Positions 43,940-55,227 of a stretch of DNA of 64,000 bases are shown one piece after another. Numbering within the stretch: the stretch's first letter is position 1; every line of letters starts with the position of its first letter. Below the pieces are notes generated by a model. It did not search any database, was not told the DNA's origin, and saw nothing but the letters and a program-made list of their open reading frames with translations. Source of the stretch: Amblyomma americanum. Taxonomy: Eukaryota; Arthropoda; Arachnida; Ixodida; Ixodidae. The DNA is taken from contig NC_135505.1 of assembly GCF_052857255.1 (NCBI RefSeq), positions 29,724,499 through 29,788,498 of the forward strand. The letters run 5' to 3'. The position numbers and the translations under genes were made by a program.

Positions 43940-44129
43940 GGCACAAGCGCCTAGGGCCAAAAGTACCCTCAACATCGGTGAGGAACCGCTTCGCGTCCCG
44001 GAAAAAGGAACGGGCCAAAAAAAAAATCAAAGACGCGATCGCGAAAAGGCGCAGTCGACTCAAGACATTCGGAAAAGATGATGCAGAAGCCAAGTAAGAA
44101 GCACAAGAAGCTCGGGGGGACACCACCAT

Positions 44130-44790
44130 AATTTTCCAATGGAACTGCCACGGGATTCGCAACAAAGAAGCGGAACTAATGTTACACATTGACGGGAAGA
44201 AAACAATCCCGATGTAATTGCTCTACAGGAAACAAACGGGACGCCAAGACTCCCGGGGTACGTCACTTACACCGACCTCATGGAGAACGGAACGGCGGTG
44301 CTCGTCCGCAGCAACGTGGCAGTGACTCAACATGTCACGGCGCAGGGCGGATGCCAGCACACGCTAGTCGAAAGTCATGCGAGAGAAATTGGCAGCTCGG
44401 GCAGTTTATTTGTAATGAGTGCGTACTGCCGGCCGTCCCAACGACAGTACGAATTTGACCGCATCGTGAGCCAGGCGAAACGGTTGGCTGGGACCAGGCC
44501 GCTCCTGATTCTCGGCAACTTTAATGCCCTTCACACAACGTGGGGTTATCAATTCCAGTCCAGGAGAGGAAAAGCACTGGCCAAAGCAATGGAGAATCAC
44601 GAGATGGCCTTCCTGAACGAGCCGGACGTAACCACCAGAAGAGGCAACAGTGTCGCGACGCCCTACTTGTCGTGGTTATGGGGCACGCTAGACGTCTCCT
44701 GGAGAAGCGAAGAAGTGAACCTGGGGTCTGACCACAGCGTGATCGGCATCACGATCCGAGGCTCCCGATATCGGGCTGTGTTGGGGACGG
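44130..44790 (+). pseudogene. I-type LINE endonuclease, catalytic residues changed
   Basis: IIFQWNCHGIRNKEAEL, VIALQETNGTPRLPGYVTY (Glu intact), LLILGNFNALHTTWGYQF, VATPYLSWLWGTLDVSW and LGSDHSVIGI in one frame. The usual GDFN is GNFN here (Asp to Asn), and the Asp of the PDLSW-type motif is Tyr (TPYLSW), so two conserved acidic positions are lost. The domain reads from about 44,130; Met at 44,280 is internal. Confidence 0.75.
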
Positions 44791-44893
44791 CGCGGATCAC
44801 GGATTGGGACAAGATGGGAAAGTTTACCCAAGAACAAGAAGAGGCGCGCGAGGAAGAATCCGGACAAGCTGAAACACAACAGACCTACGCCGA

Positions 44894-45529
44894 ATGGGCG
44901 AGGGACCAGAAGAAGGCCCTCGAAAAATTTACCCAAGAAATCGCAACGACGTCGCAGACACCGTACGTGGACGCCAGACTGCCCCACATGTGGGCGGCCC
45001 GGCACTCGTTAACGCGGCGGTGGAAACGTTAGAGACACAACAGAAAGCTAGCCAACGGACCACCGAGTATGCGGCCAAACTATGTAGGGAAAATTGGCAG
45101 AAGACCTGCGACAGCCTGCAGGGCAAGCTCTCGACGGAGAAGGCGTGGTGTCTCTTGAGGAATCTGATCGACCCGCTAAGTAGCAAAACTGCGACCAATC
45201 GCAACCTCACCAAAGTATTGAACACGTACAAGGGAGACGGTTACAGGCTCCTGGAAGACCTGAAGACGAAGTACCTAAAGACAGAGAAAGGCCAGTACCC
45301 GGTGCCCGAGAGGTACGAAGGACCCGACAACGAAGAGCTGGACCGGCCGTTTACCATGACGGAACTGTGTACAGCGATAGATGAGAGTAACAAGAGAAGT
45401 GCACCCGGCAGGGACGCCATAACTTACAAACTTCTCGGTAACATGAGCCGTGCAGCGGCCCGCGGTCTCCTAGAGCACATAAACGAAGCCTTGGAGAGCT
45501 CACGGTTGCCGAAGGAATGGAAGGACTAA
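44894..45529 (+). pseudogene. I-type LINE ORF2 linker and RT start
   Basis: After a frameshift near 45,030, the frame gives EYAAKLCRENWQKTCDSLQG, KAWCLLRNLID, FTMTELCTAIDESNKRSAPG, DAITYKLLGNMS and EALESSRLPKEWKD, matching the linker and first RT motif of copy 1 (SGPGQINTKML, QIPNSWKL). The sequence is interrupted at 45,529 by the PLE tail. Confidence 0.75.
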
Positions 45530-46995
45530 GAAGTACTTGCAACTGGGCTTGTTGGTGCATATTCGTGAAAGACATAAGAGCGCAAACTGGCAACACGGAC
45601 GAGGAAGGGAACAGGACGAGCGCTACACTTTCAACAGGGTTTATTCAGGGAAGAGCGTATATATAGCCTCTGACCTTATCCATGCTCTTAATCTCAATTT
45701 GACAAACATCTACCTTTCACAGATATGCCTCAAGAAACATCATTTCACTGCGCCGGATAATAACCGAGGTATCACTGACGCAATTGTCACCTCGTTTCTT
45801 GATATAAAAGGCTTCCACGAGCTCACGTTCGGTCTTATCTCGGCTTTTCAGTAGCACTTTGCATTCAGGCAGTCGGGGCTTGCAGACTATACGTTTCTCT
45901 TTCGAGCATGCTTGGCAGTGGTCTGGAAGATGGGCTCCTTTCTTATTCAATGAATTCTTGTGTTCTAGCAGACGCTCATTAAGACACCGGCCGGTCTGTC
46001 CAACGTACACCTTTCCACATGTAAGTGGGAACTCGTACACCACTCCTTTCTTGCAGCCAACAAGTGGCATTCGGTGTCTGATGGCGCACTCTTGCATTTC
46101 CTTTCTCCCAATACGTGAGCACATTCCGGCTAGTTTTCGCGGCGCTGAAAATACCACGTTGACGCCGTAGTTATTGGCCACCTTCTTGAGATTATGAGAG
46201 GTGTGGTGTACGTAGGGTACAACTTCCTGCCTTTCCAGCTTTTTCTCTTGAGATCTGTTTTCATTGCTGCCCTTCAGCTTTTTCAGCAAGGTCTGTGTCA
46301 CGGAGAGAACCAGGGGAGCCGGGAAGCCTGCATTCTGCAACCTGGACACCTGAGATGCAAAGCTGGCGTGCATGGCATGGTGGCAGGACTTCTTTAGTGC
46401 GGACGCTAGGCACTGGGAAGCGATAGCCCTCTTAACGGTCTTAGAATGGTTTGAATGAAATGGTAACAAATCTTTCTTGGCGCGTGGACAGTATCGGCAG
46501 CAAACATGTGAAGGGTGGCAGATAGCGATTTTAGTTTTGACGAAGCAGTAGCTGATGTTTTAGGTACGTTTGGTCGAAACAGCATGGGCCTCACCTTCAC
46601 TCATGAACTGCCTAGCAGTAATAACCAATTACAGTTTTTAGACCTCACCCTAACCTTTCGCCCTTCAAAGTGAAAATGCATGCATATGTGTTCGGCATTT
46701 TCCGTTGCTATATACTTCTGCCTTGTACGGGCATTAGGCACCCTCAAGCTGCCACGACCTCCGGCAGGACGAGCCGGTGTTTCACAGCGAACGCACACAC
46801 ACGCGCAAGGCAGGTGATGATCGCAGTCAAGTAAACAAGGGTAACGAAGGGATTGACAAAGAGAAACGAAGGTAGAACAGGACCCATTGAACTAGAAAGT
46901 AACAAGTAGATTAGAGAGAGACGGGCTAGTTGGTGACTATTAGTAGAGTGCATCATGAAAGCGCTCAAAAAAAAAAAAGACAAGGGACGATGTCA
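45530..46995 (-). mobile_element. PLE with inverted 5' segment, inserted in I-type LINE
   Basis: 3' part on the minus strand (45,530 to about 46,540): RT end CCRYCPRAKKDLLPFHSNHS, linker, GIY-YIG, tail with AATAAACCCTGTTGAAAG. The 5' part (about 46,540-46,735) is on the plus strand: DFSFDEAVADVLG, MGLTFTHELPSSNNQLQFLD, LTLTFRPSK, i.e. the RT residues just before those of the 3' part. Outermost (46,950-46,995), a minus-oriented tail-like stretch GTCCCTTGTC...GCGCTTTCATGATGCA matches sequence after the PLE at 55-56 kb. This order fits a twin-priming type 5' inversion. Confidence 0.7.
45717..46469 (-). CDS. PLE linker and GIY-YIG endonuclease
   Basis: 250-codon open frame. First part is the RT-to-nuclease linker: VKRAIASQCLASALKKSCHH, NAGFPAPLVLSVTQTLLKKL, EVVPYVHHTSHNLKKV, VNVVFSAPRKLAGMC. 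Then GIY-YIG: KKGVVYEFPLTCGKVYVGQT (GIY and YIG cores), GRCLNERLLEHKNSL, HLPDHCQAC and ELVEAFYIKKRGDNCVSD. The catalytic Tyr, Arg and Glu-containing segments look intact. The frame opens downstream of the RT end, so the Met at 46,469 is internal to the original polyprotein. Endonuclease of PLEs nicks target DNA. No stop interrupts it. Confidence 0.75.
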   Translation of the reverse strand: MLPFHSNHSKTVKRAIASQCLASALKKSCHHAMHASFASQVSRLQNAGFPAPLVLSVTQTLLKKLKGSNENRSQEKKLERQEVVPYVHHTSHNLKKVANNYGVNVVFSAPRKLAGMCSRIGRKEMQECAIRHRMPLVGCKKGVVYEFPLTCGKVYVGQTGRCLNERLLEHKNSLNKKGAHLPDHCQACSKEKRIVCKPRLPECKVLLKSRDKTERELVEAFYIKKRGDNCVSDTSVIIRRSEMMFLEAYL

Positions 46996-47834
46996 AGATA
47001 TCGTTGGCGGCTGTGGTGTTGGTTGGCGCCGAAGTTACAATTAATCGGGCCAACCTGCCCACCACTGCACTCTCCGTAAGTTCGGAGGGGGAGGAGCGAC
47101 AAACTTCTCCACCCCGCGTGTGAAAGATTGTGTTTCGACTGCTGACCGGCGATAGGGGCCACGCCTGATTAGTCGTTGACTGGAGGCATGAGGCGTAGGC
47201 AAGTTCCGTAGCGAATTAATTTAATTATGCAAACAACAACAACCAAGTATTACAATATGCCCGACAAGATAGCGCTGTACACTGACGTGACGCAAATAAC
47301 ATAAGCACCAACTGAAGACGTTAACACAACAATTAACACAAAGAAACATCAAGGCAATCGCTATACAAAAATGTTACGAGACGGAAATACAGTACACAGG
47401 ACTATAACGAGAAACACAGAAAGCAAAAATACAAAGATAAAAGAGTTGAAGTGAGTGGTGAGAAACGATGGCTTAGCTGCGGAGTGGCAAGGTCCGGTCG
47501 CAGGGAGCGTCGGGCTGCGGTTGCTCGTCGCGGGGTTGATGGGGGCTTGCGGATACGGGCGAACTTGGGCCTCGCGTCTTCGGGACCACCGTCGCCGCGC
47601 TCTACGCGTCAGATCTCCACCTAGGCTCCTTGCCGACCACTTCCCTGGCTGACCTCACTCACGACCGCACGCACCGAAATCTCCAGACCAACTGCCAGCG
47701 CGCGGCGTTCCCGTCGCCCCCTTCGCATGGCAAAGAATGAAAAACAAACAAAAACAACATAGCGAAAAAAAAGACTCTTCAGGAGCCACGCACAGAGAAA
47801 GGCAGCTCCCAAAAAGAAAAAAAAATAACACATG
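46996..47834. other. Unassigned sequence
   Basis: No recognised gene. The I-type RT that the PLE interrupted does not resume here. 47,200-47,450 is A-rich; 47,460-47,720 is GC-rich. Confidence 0.35.
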
Positions 47835-48074
47835 GTTTGGTTTTGGTTTTATGGGGGTTTAACGTCCCAAAGCGACTAAGGCTATGAGAGACGCCGTAGT
47901 GAAGGTCTCCGGAAATTTCGACCACCTGGGGTTCTTTAACGTGCACTGACATCGCACAGCACACGGGCCTCTAGAATTTCGCCTCCATCGAAATTCTACC
48001 GCCGCGGCCGGGATCGAACCCGCGTCTTTCGGGCCAGCAGCCGAGCGCCATAACCACTTAGCCACCGCGGCGGC
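47835..48074 (-). mobile_element. Ruka: Ruka SINE
   Basis: Minus-strand Ruka copy: GCCGCCGCGGTGGCTAAGTG head with box A, GGGTTCGATCCCGGCC box B, GTGCTGTGCGATGTCAGTGC body, and end GGACGTTAAACCCCCATAAA. TAACACATG (47,826-47,834) and TAACGCATG (48,075-48,083) may be the target duplication with one mismatch. Confidence 0.85.
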
Positions 48075-48344
48075 TAACGCATGAAGGAATGTCGAAAGAA
48101 TTCGGCACAATGCCTTAATCCCACGAGGAGTCCTTGGGGGCCGCGAACAGTGCCGGGGCATTCAATCCGCTTCTGCTGTTCCCAGCACGCGCAAGCGCTT
48201 GCCACCTGTATGGCAACAATGCTAAGAGGGGGGGAGTAGTTTTGAGTGACCCTTCCAGCGCTACACACTAAACACAAATCAACCCAGATGGGTGTTTTTG
48301 GCTTGTCCTCTAGCGTCCTCCCAAATCGACGTTCGATATACACC

Positions 48345-48525
48345 GTTAGACTTGGGGTAGATTTCAGCACCAGAAAATACGGAGGACTTACGGTTGGCGA
48401 AGAGAGCAGATTGGGCGTAAATTTTTACACCAAAAAATAAGAAGCACTTGCGGTTGACAATGGAAGTATATTTGGTGTAGATTTTTACACCAAAGAATAC
48501 GATGCACTTCCGGTTTGCAATGGGA
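48345..48525. repeat. Three tandem 60-bp repeats
   Basis: Period exactly 60 bp. Shared core: GTAGATTTTTACACCA...AATA, CACTT.CGGTT and CAATGG. The minus strand reads as a repeated 20-residue unit (ANRKCIVFFGVKIYTKY, VNRKCFLFFGVKIYAQS, ANRKSSVFSGAEIYPKS), open through all three copies. I do not recognise the family. Confidence 0.85.
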
Positions 48526-48564
48526 GGTTTCAACCGTGGCGATAGGCTGAGCGGTGGCTGCGGT

Positions 48565-48932
48565 GTCGTGTTTATGCAGGCGCCGATTTTGCAACGCCGG
48601 CATCTAGGAGGAGGTGATGACAGCGGTCCGTTTTTCTATATTTGCATTTTTGCTCTTTCTTACAGGGCTACAGGAACTGCTAACTATATAGGCGGAACGG
48701 TGCTAGTTAGTTAATCACAATAATCAGGTTCGAATTCGCTTTGGAATCATGAACAAAGCCCAATCGAACTTCAATTTTGAGATATAACCAGCCCCGTTCC
48801 GTCCATGCCGTTACGAAGTAGTACTGTAAGGAACAGGGCAAGAACGCTGGATACAAAGTGCATTGGACCGCTGTCTTCACATCTTCCTGGATGCCTACGT
48901 TGCCCGATCGTGGCGCCATGCATACACACGAC
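48565..48932. repeat. Imperfect inverted repeat pair (about 65-bp arms)
   Basis: GTCGTGTTTATGCAGGCGCC...GACAGCGGTCC at 48,565-48,629 matches the reverse complement of 48,865-48,932 with several mismatches. The 235 bp between hold no gene. May be two copies of an unknown short repeat. Confidence 0.6.
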
Positions 48933-49259
48933 GTCGCAGTCACGTCGCAGCGTACTGCCGTACATCGCGGAAACAAAACGAGACCAGCGGCGGCAGCAAG
49001 GAAACGTCTTTAATCTGACTCCGCTGAGTATACGGCACTTCTGTAAAAAATACACACACCATGGCTCCGGGGCTAGCCGAAAGTATCTTGACGGGGTGGT
49101 TCGCAATGGGCATGAAAAACAGAGTTGGGGAGACGACAGGCAATGAAACTGAAAACAAGGCCGTGGTAACGGATCTACGTGCCAAATTCCTGCAACACAT
49201 TTTTCTACTCGTAAAAGTATACCATCTCTTCACTGTGGTCCAAAAACCGTATCCCTGAA

Positions 49260-51599
49260 GTTAAAGAACCTGAATGGTGCACAAGCCACTTGCGGGCAGC
49301 TCCACACTGGACAATGTTTGCCATCTCTCTGCCTTTAGTTTTTAAGAAGAATGCATTTGTATATTGTATCCTTAAAATTCGTTCTTTACTGTTACTTATT
49401 TTTGCAGTCCATAATGGACCTTTTTAAAGAAAATTTTGAATTCCGTGCTCCACTCGCGCATTGAAAATATTTTTCGAGCACTATTTTCATCCAGTCTATA
49501 AGCCCTCAAAGTCGATAAAAGCAGGATTCGCAGTAAGGATTACACAAAAACATTGCTTATAGCTTGTGCTCCGTGGTTTTATTTTCGAAAAAAAATATAG
49601 TTCTTGGATTTTACCTTCATAGTGCAAGGTAGCTGTGTAAGTTTGTTACATTTTTTTTTTTCTAGACTGCAGTTTTAAGCACTTTACAGAACATTGTTAC
49701 TAGCACGTCCTCAAAACACTGGTCGCAATTTAACTTGTGTATGCGACATACATTCATTCCATTGGATGTTCGAAAATACTGAATTATACAGACGACCGCT
49801 ACAAATAGCACTGGATTATCGCAAATTTCAGTTACTAACCTACACACTTATTTGAAATAATAACACCAGCAGCATTAAAACGCTGCTCAACATGTCATGC
49901 TTATTCAATTGAAAAGAAATTGAAGAGCCTGCGTAAAGTAAAGAAAATGTCACAAAGACCTGTAGATTACAATTTTATTTTTTAAATGGAGGACAATAAA
50001 CAACATTTGAAGCCACAATTCTTGGACAGGTATTAGAGATAGGGACTAACTTGAAATCAGCACCTAAAAGTAATCAAAACGATACAATAGCAAATCTTGA
50101 AAAACAATGCAGAGTTGACTTGAAAACTTCGCTACACTTCAAGCTAACTGGTGCTGTCAGATAAGATTAGATAAAAAAATGTTATGCACCACACAATTTC
50201 CAGTGGCTAATTCCAAGGGGCTAACTTCAAGATGCCGATTACAAACTAGAGTAAAAGAAATACCAAACAGACATCCTAAAGCAGCCCACTAAATCTACAG
50301 TAAAATATCACAGGTATCCAACCTCTAACATTTGTGTTTGTTCTTGAGAAACACATAGGACGAACATAACATTAGAAAACGTATAAAATACATTCAATTT
50401 AGCACACAATCAGATAAGAACAACACAAAACAAAACTTTACACTCAATATATGGAGGCCTATGCTCTACAGAAAGTTTATGTGCCCCGAAAAATATGTTA
50501 GCCACCCATCTGAAGGAGCCTGTCGGAAATAAAATGCAGCACTCATAACTTACATGGAAAAAATTAGAATACAGAAACACATGCACACATGCTTTTAAAT
50601 CTAGCTAACAAGTAATGACTAATGCTGAAACGCAAGGAATTAGTCAACCTGGTATTACGTGACTGTGTGCACTACAAGCAAAGCAAAAACACATGGGCTA
50701 AGGTCAAAGCGCTCAGGACACAGGCATTCTCTTTGATCGCGAGAAAGGCATTCATCACCTTCACTTTAGGACGAAGTGAAGAAAAATTCCATAAAAGTTT
50801 CCATGGCAGCTGATCAGACTAAGGACTAGTAACTTTGTGATTAAATAAGTAAATGAATTTCTGAAGACCTGTGTCTAAGAACATATTTGCTTGAAAACTT
50901 AATTGTGCACCAAATCCATTATCACCATTATTTTTTTCTAATTAAAGGATATGTATAAATGCTAGCAAATGTGTCATGTGGCAGAACGGTACGTCTATTA
51001 AAACAGAAAAAAATTACAAAATGTTGACAGTGCTCCCAGGAAGCTGTCCGAGCTAGATGCAAAAAGATAAAAACCATGACTAGCCCATGAAGGGACAAGA
51101 AACCAGTAGGGTGATGATTCTTAGGGTCAACGAAATGTTGCTGTTCCTGTTTGTCATGTCTTTCCATGCTGTCACATAATGCGAGTACAGCACTTGTCGA
51201 AGTTTAGAGCCCAAGGAATTCGCTTCTGAGCCTTGTTGTGCATCGCTAGCATTCCAGATCTCTTGAAGGTACAGAAAAACTTGCCCTGACCACCGTGAAT
51301 GTTGGACATCTATGGATGCTCAGAGGCCTTATTACACGGCTTAGAAGCCAAACCCTTTGGCTCTGTACTTTTTGACAAAGGCTATACACCAGTTTTCTCA
51401 CAGATTCATGCTGATATTGTTTTCCTTTTTCTTCACTCTGGCCAACTGTATCATGTTAACATTGATAAGTTATAGCAGCACAGTTTGTGTTCCACTACCA
51501 GTGTTCCAAACAGTACTAAAAAACTAGACATATAAAACATGTACAGGCAGACAGAAGAGGCAGCTGTGAAGGAAAGACGAAGTGGTTTTTAAAAACTGA
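49260..51599. other. TE-poor A/T-rich sequence; possible long 3' UTR
   Basis: No TE motif and no coding frame above noise. On the minus strand AATAAA occurs near 49,975, so a minus-strand transcript from the exon at 51.6-51.8 kb could extend to about 49,960; this is inference. Confidence 0.35.
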
Positions 51600-51830
51600 T
51601 GAGCTCAAAACCATCGAAGCGTGGTTTATTTTAAGCCAAATATCTAAAAGCACTCTCAAGAAAGGTCAGCAGACAGAGTGCCTTCTTTAGATTTTCCAAA
51701 CGGAACACCCAGAAGGCTGCAAACAGCAGAATCCCCACAGAAGCGATGAGGTTTTCACTACAGGGTGATGGCCAATGAACAGGAAAACTGCGCCTTGATA
51801 GGTGAGGAGGCATGCTGTAAGTGCTTTGTC
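51600..51830 (-). other. Candidate terminal exon of a host gene
   Basis: The minus strand shows a strong splice acceptor (TTTTGTTTTTAATTTTGCAG, then GACAAAGCACTTACAGC) at 51,830/51,831. Read in phase 0 the exon encodes DKALTACLLTYQGAVFLF and GFCCLQPSGCSVWKI then TAA; an alternative frame starting MPPHLSRRSFPVHWPS contains a hydrophobic stretch NLIASVGILLFAAFWVF and ends at TAA 51,631. AATAAA follows at about 51,630. I do not recognise either product. Confidence 0.35.
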
Positions 51831-54506
51831 CTGCAAAATTAAAAACAAAATATCACTGACATTTCTAACACTTGTAGAAGTGCAAAAAAATACTGTCGCA
51901 TTTCAGTATAACGCACATTATGACTACACTATCCTAGGGATGAATTCATGAGGGGGTGGTCTCCCCTCCTCAAAGTGACAAATTTTACATAGAAAAACCA
52001 TGCTCAACCCAATTTTTTTCAAGAATAAAGTCAAATAAATGGGAGGTTCAAACATGTCACTGACAGATTTTTAAAGATAATGGTAACCAGGCTAATGTAC
52101 TTGGAGCTATCAACACGGTCTAGCTTCAACTTCATTGGCCACCACTATGTGCAGGAGACTTTGGTGACAAGTTTTGTATGAAAACTTTTTCATTCATGAT
52201 TCGTTAGTATGGATGAATCACTTTGCGAGAATTTTGCTCGGAAACCAAAGTGTCCATATTACAGAGGTGCAAATGTACATATTATTTGTCCATTAGAGCC
52301 ATGATCACATTTAGTGGGCCACCACAACTATGCAAAAGTTAAACAAAATGCTGCAATGGCCTCCCTGCCAAAGATTTGAAAACCATATTCTAGCTATAAG
52401 ACAACTGAGCTGCTCAATCTCATTTAATTGCAACCAGTGCAGCAACAGCCTAACAGTAATCGAACTAGAGGCTAAAGAAACAATGGTGAGCCACTGCTCA
52501 TAAGGGAGCGTGATACAAAGTGCGTATTCGAAAGGTACAGCTGCACACGAAAATTGCCACTCTTGCTTTACCCGTGACATTTAATACATATGGCGACTAC
52601 AGGAATTTTTGCTGAGCATCGAAGAAGGAAATGTACTCTAGGGAATCACATTTTGATTACCTATAACAGCCCGGGATGCAACAATCAGTACTCCCCATGA
52701 ATCATATTTGCATGTGTATAATGAAGACCTAAAATACGAAACTGCTATGGTGTTGTTCAAAGCGTATATCGCCATTATACACAGCTTGTGAAGTAGCACT
52801 CCACAATGATTGCATGCCATCAAAGATTACAACACAAATCACTCTTTTCCAACTGAAAATAAAAAATAGCTGCACCGTATCCAGACCTCATTACCATTTG
52901 TCAATAAAATGTCAAAACCACAGTCACAGAAGCAAATAATGATGATCGCCTCTCCATAGTTTCGTGCAAGTCTAAAGAAACCACAAACCGTCTCAACATT
53001 GGATTATTGGTTATTTGAAAAGAGTGGTAGTGAACACGTGTGAAAATGAGAAGTAGCCATGCAAATCCCAAAATAGCAGAGTGTCAGTACGCTGTATCTG
53101 GTTTAGAAATGAAAGTACTCTATTATCAAAACTGAGCATAGTTGCAGCAGTTACACTGGCTCCTTATTCCTGCTATTGTTTTTTTTTAATTGCACAAGTA
53201 ACTATGCATGAATTTTAAAGAAAATTCCTTGAGGGGGTCAGCAGCTTCTTACTGTCACTGTTTGCACCCTGCCTCTTTGCAAGATAACGAGACACCAGGG
53301 CTTTTTGCCAGCCCCATTCAAAAATAAATAATCACAAAACCCAAGCTTTGCTAAGGCTTGTGACATCAATGACTAAATTTGAGTAAATTCTGTGCCTAAA
53401 AGGTAGTCATCAGATGCTCAGATATATAGTGAGCTGCTGTTTTGGTACAAAAATTTCAGTTCCTGCCTATGTCCACCAATAATTTGAACAAAAATGCCTA
53501 CAAGTGTTGCAGGGGGCATCTTTCTTTGCGACTTAACTCTGAACTGTTTGGTACTGCTTGTAGATTAAACTGATGCAACCTTGGAGTTCTTCATAGATTA
53601 GAACCTGTATAGAACAATGTCCAGTCAGGTTTGATACCAAACAAAATGATTATGAATAAAATGTATGTCGTTCGAATTACTGACTCTAATACTGATAGGT
53701 GAGCAAGGCAATGAAGTATGTGATGCTTTGAAATTAAAGCAGCTGTTATATTTTCACAAATAATGACAGCACGTTTATACTGCACCCATCGAAGTTATGC
53801 CGCAACGAACCACAGAACATAAGGCCAGAACTGACAGCCGTTGCTTTCTCGCTTTCACTCGTGTTCCAGTGACAGAGAGATTGCGCCATTGACTGAAAGC
53901 AACAAATAATCAGATTAGAATTCTAAATGTGGCGGCCGAATCTATGACGGCACAATACAAGTAAGCACTTCAAAGCTTTGAGCACATTCATAAATTTGCT
54001 GCGACACGCATGATAAGCAAAATTATGTTTTTGTGGGGAACCATGGCATTTTAGAAAAAGCGCACCTGATTTATTTTATGTTAATAGCGATGCCGCATAC
54101 CTCGTTCTGCGAACATGCATGAAATTAAGAGTGGCCAAAAATGCTCCACATATCCAAACTAAAATGACACAAATGCTTCGGAGGGCACTAAACTAACAAT
54201 GCCGAAAACATACAGCTGCTTGCAAGGTGTACTTCAGTGCAGACGCAAGCAGACTTGTACAGAGCGCTCGTGCGGTGCTTTGCGGAATGAGGGCGAACTT
54301 ATAACGCAGGCAGTGGGATTGACTGACAATGCAGGTGTTCAAGCGCTGGCGCATAGTCATATAAAACAACCCATACACAGGCGGCGCGTCGTTAAGAAAA
54401 CTGCGCTAATATTTTGCTCCATTCCGCAGCACAGTGCTTCAGCGCTCCACACAAGCCTGCTCACGTCTTTATCGTACAACAATATTTAAGACGCAAAATC
54501 ACTTAC
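51831..54506. other. Candidate intron, no gene seen
   Basis: A/T-rich, TE-poor, bounded on the minus strand by a GTAAGT donor (54,506-54,501) and the acceptor at 51,831. No other convincing exon found inside. Confidence 0.35.
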
Positions 54507-54590
54507 CATGACGACGAGACGGATGTGAGACGGCAGGGATTCAAGAATATCCTTCTGGGCAGCAGTGTCGAGATAGAAATTTCTCTCCCG
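54507..54590 (-). other. Candidate internal exon of the same host gene
   Basis: 84 bp between a pyrimidine-rich acceptor (CCGCGCCCTTGGCCAG, then CGGGAG) and a consensus donor (ATG then GTAAGT). It encodes RERNFYLDTAAQKDILESLP followed by SHIRLVVM in phase 0-0, joining in frame to DKALTACLL of the terminal exon. Protein-like, but I recognise no family. Confidence 0.35.
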
Positions 54591-54786
54591 CTGGCCAAGG
54601 GCGCGGCAAAGCCAGCGCTTGTCTCAATTCGCTCACAACGGCGCCATAGCGCCATTCGCAAACCAGAGCGAGGGGCAAGCTCAGCCGTCGTTTACCATAT
54701 CCACTTCGGTGAACTCGGTTAAGCATCCATCTTTCCATTCTCCGTCGCGCATCGAAAAGCAGCAGCGGCAAACGCACGGTCGCCGC

Positions 54787-55002
54787 TCACGATTTCCGTT
54801 CCAAGAGAGGCTCCAGACAACCCGCCGCGCTCAATTCTGCGACGCAATCCGAGAAGGCCCCGCTGGCGCTGCTAGGCCTAGCACCTACGCCGCTTCGGTC
54901 ACAGCGTCCGCACTCACGAGTCACGACTCTCTCGCCGTCTTCTGATCCTTTGCCGCCTGCTGCCGATTGCATCTCGACCGAAACCAAAACTTGCTGCTTC
55001 AT
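54787..55002 (-). other. Candidate first coding exon in CpG-rich region
   Basis: An open frame begins MKQQVLVSVEMQSAAGGKGS in good start context (CCGGAATGA). Possible donors inside are GTGAGT and GTAGGT; the latter would keep phase 0 with the next candidate exon. The whole of 54,550-55,200 is CpG-rich, as for a promoter region. Speculative without transcript data. Confidence 0.3.
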
Positions 55003-55227
55003 TCCGGAACTAAGCGAAACAGATAAAAGTACACAGTTCCACTAGCGCGCTTTTGAACAGCATACAGCAGGAATTCGACCTCGCTCCGTCCCAGTTGCCG
55101 TACGGTGTTTTTTTCTACCTTCCGAACGGCGACAACCACTCCGTTAGAGACGGCTGATGAACGATTGCGGACCTCGTTAGCCCACCGTCAGTTCTAGCTG
55201 GTGTTGCTTCGGTGTTTATGATATCAT

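Larger units (their letters stand above)
41861..45529 (+). mobile_element. I-type LINE, truncated (copy 2)
   Basis: Same architecture as the I-type LINE at 3.7-9.3 kb: leader, ORF1 with CCHC knuckles, endonuclease, start of RT. It ends abruptly at RLPKEWKD, where a PLE begins; the rest of RT, RNase H and finger do not reappear on the far side of the PLE. ORF1 has two stops; ORF2 has a frameshift near 45,030 and altered catalytic residues. Confidence 0.75.

Noticed and set aside
49662..53785. Several short minus-strand frames of 60-89 codons
   Set aside because: No motif or coding character; expected by chance in A/T-rich sequence.
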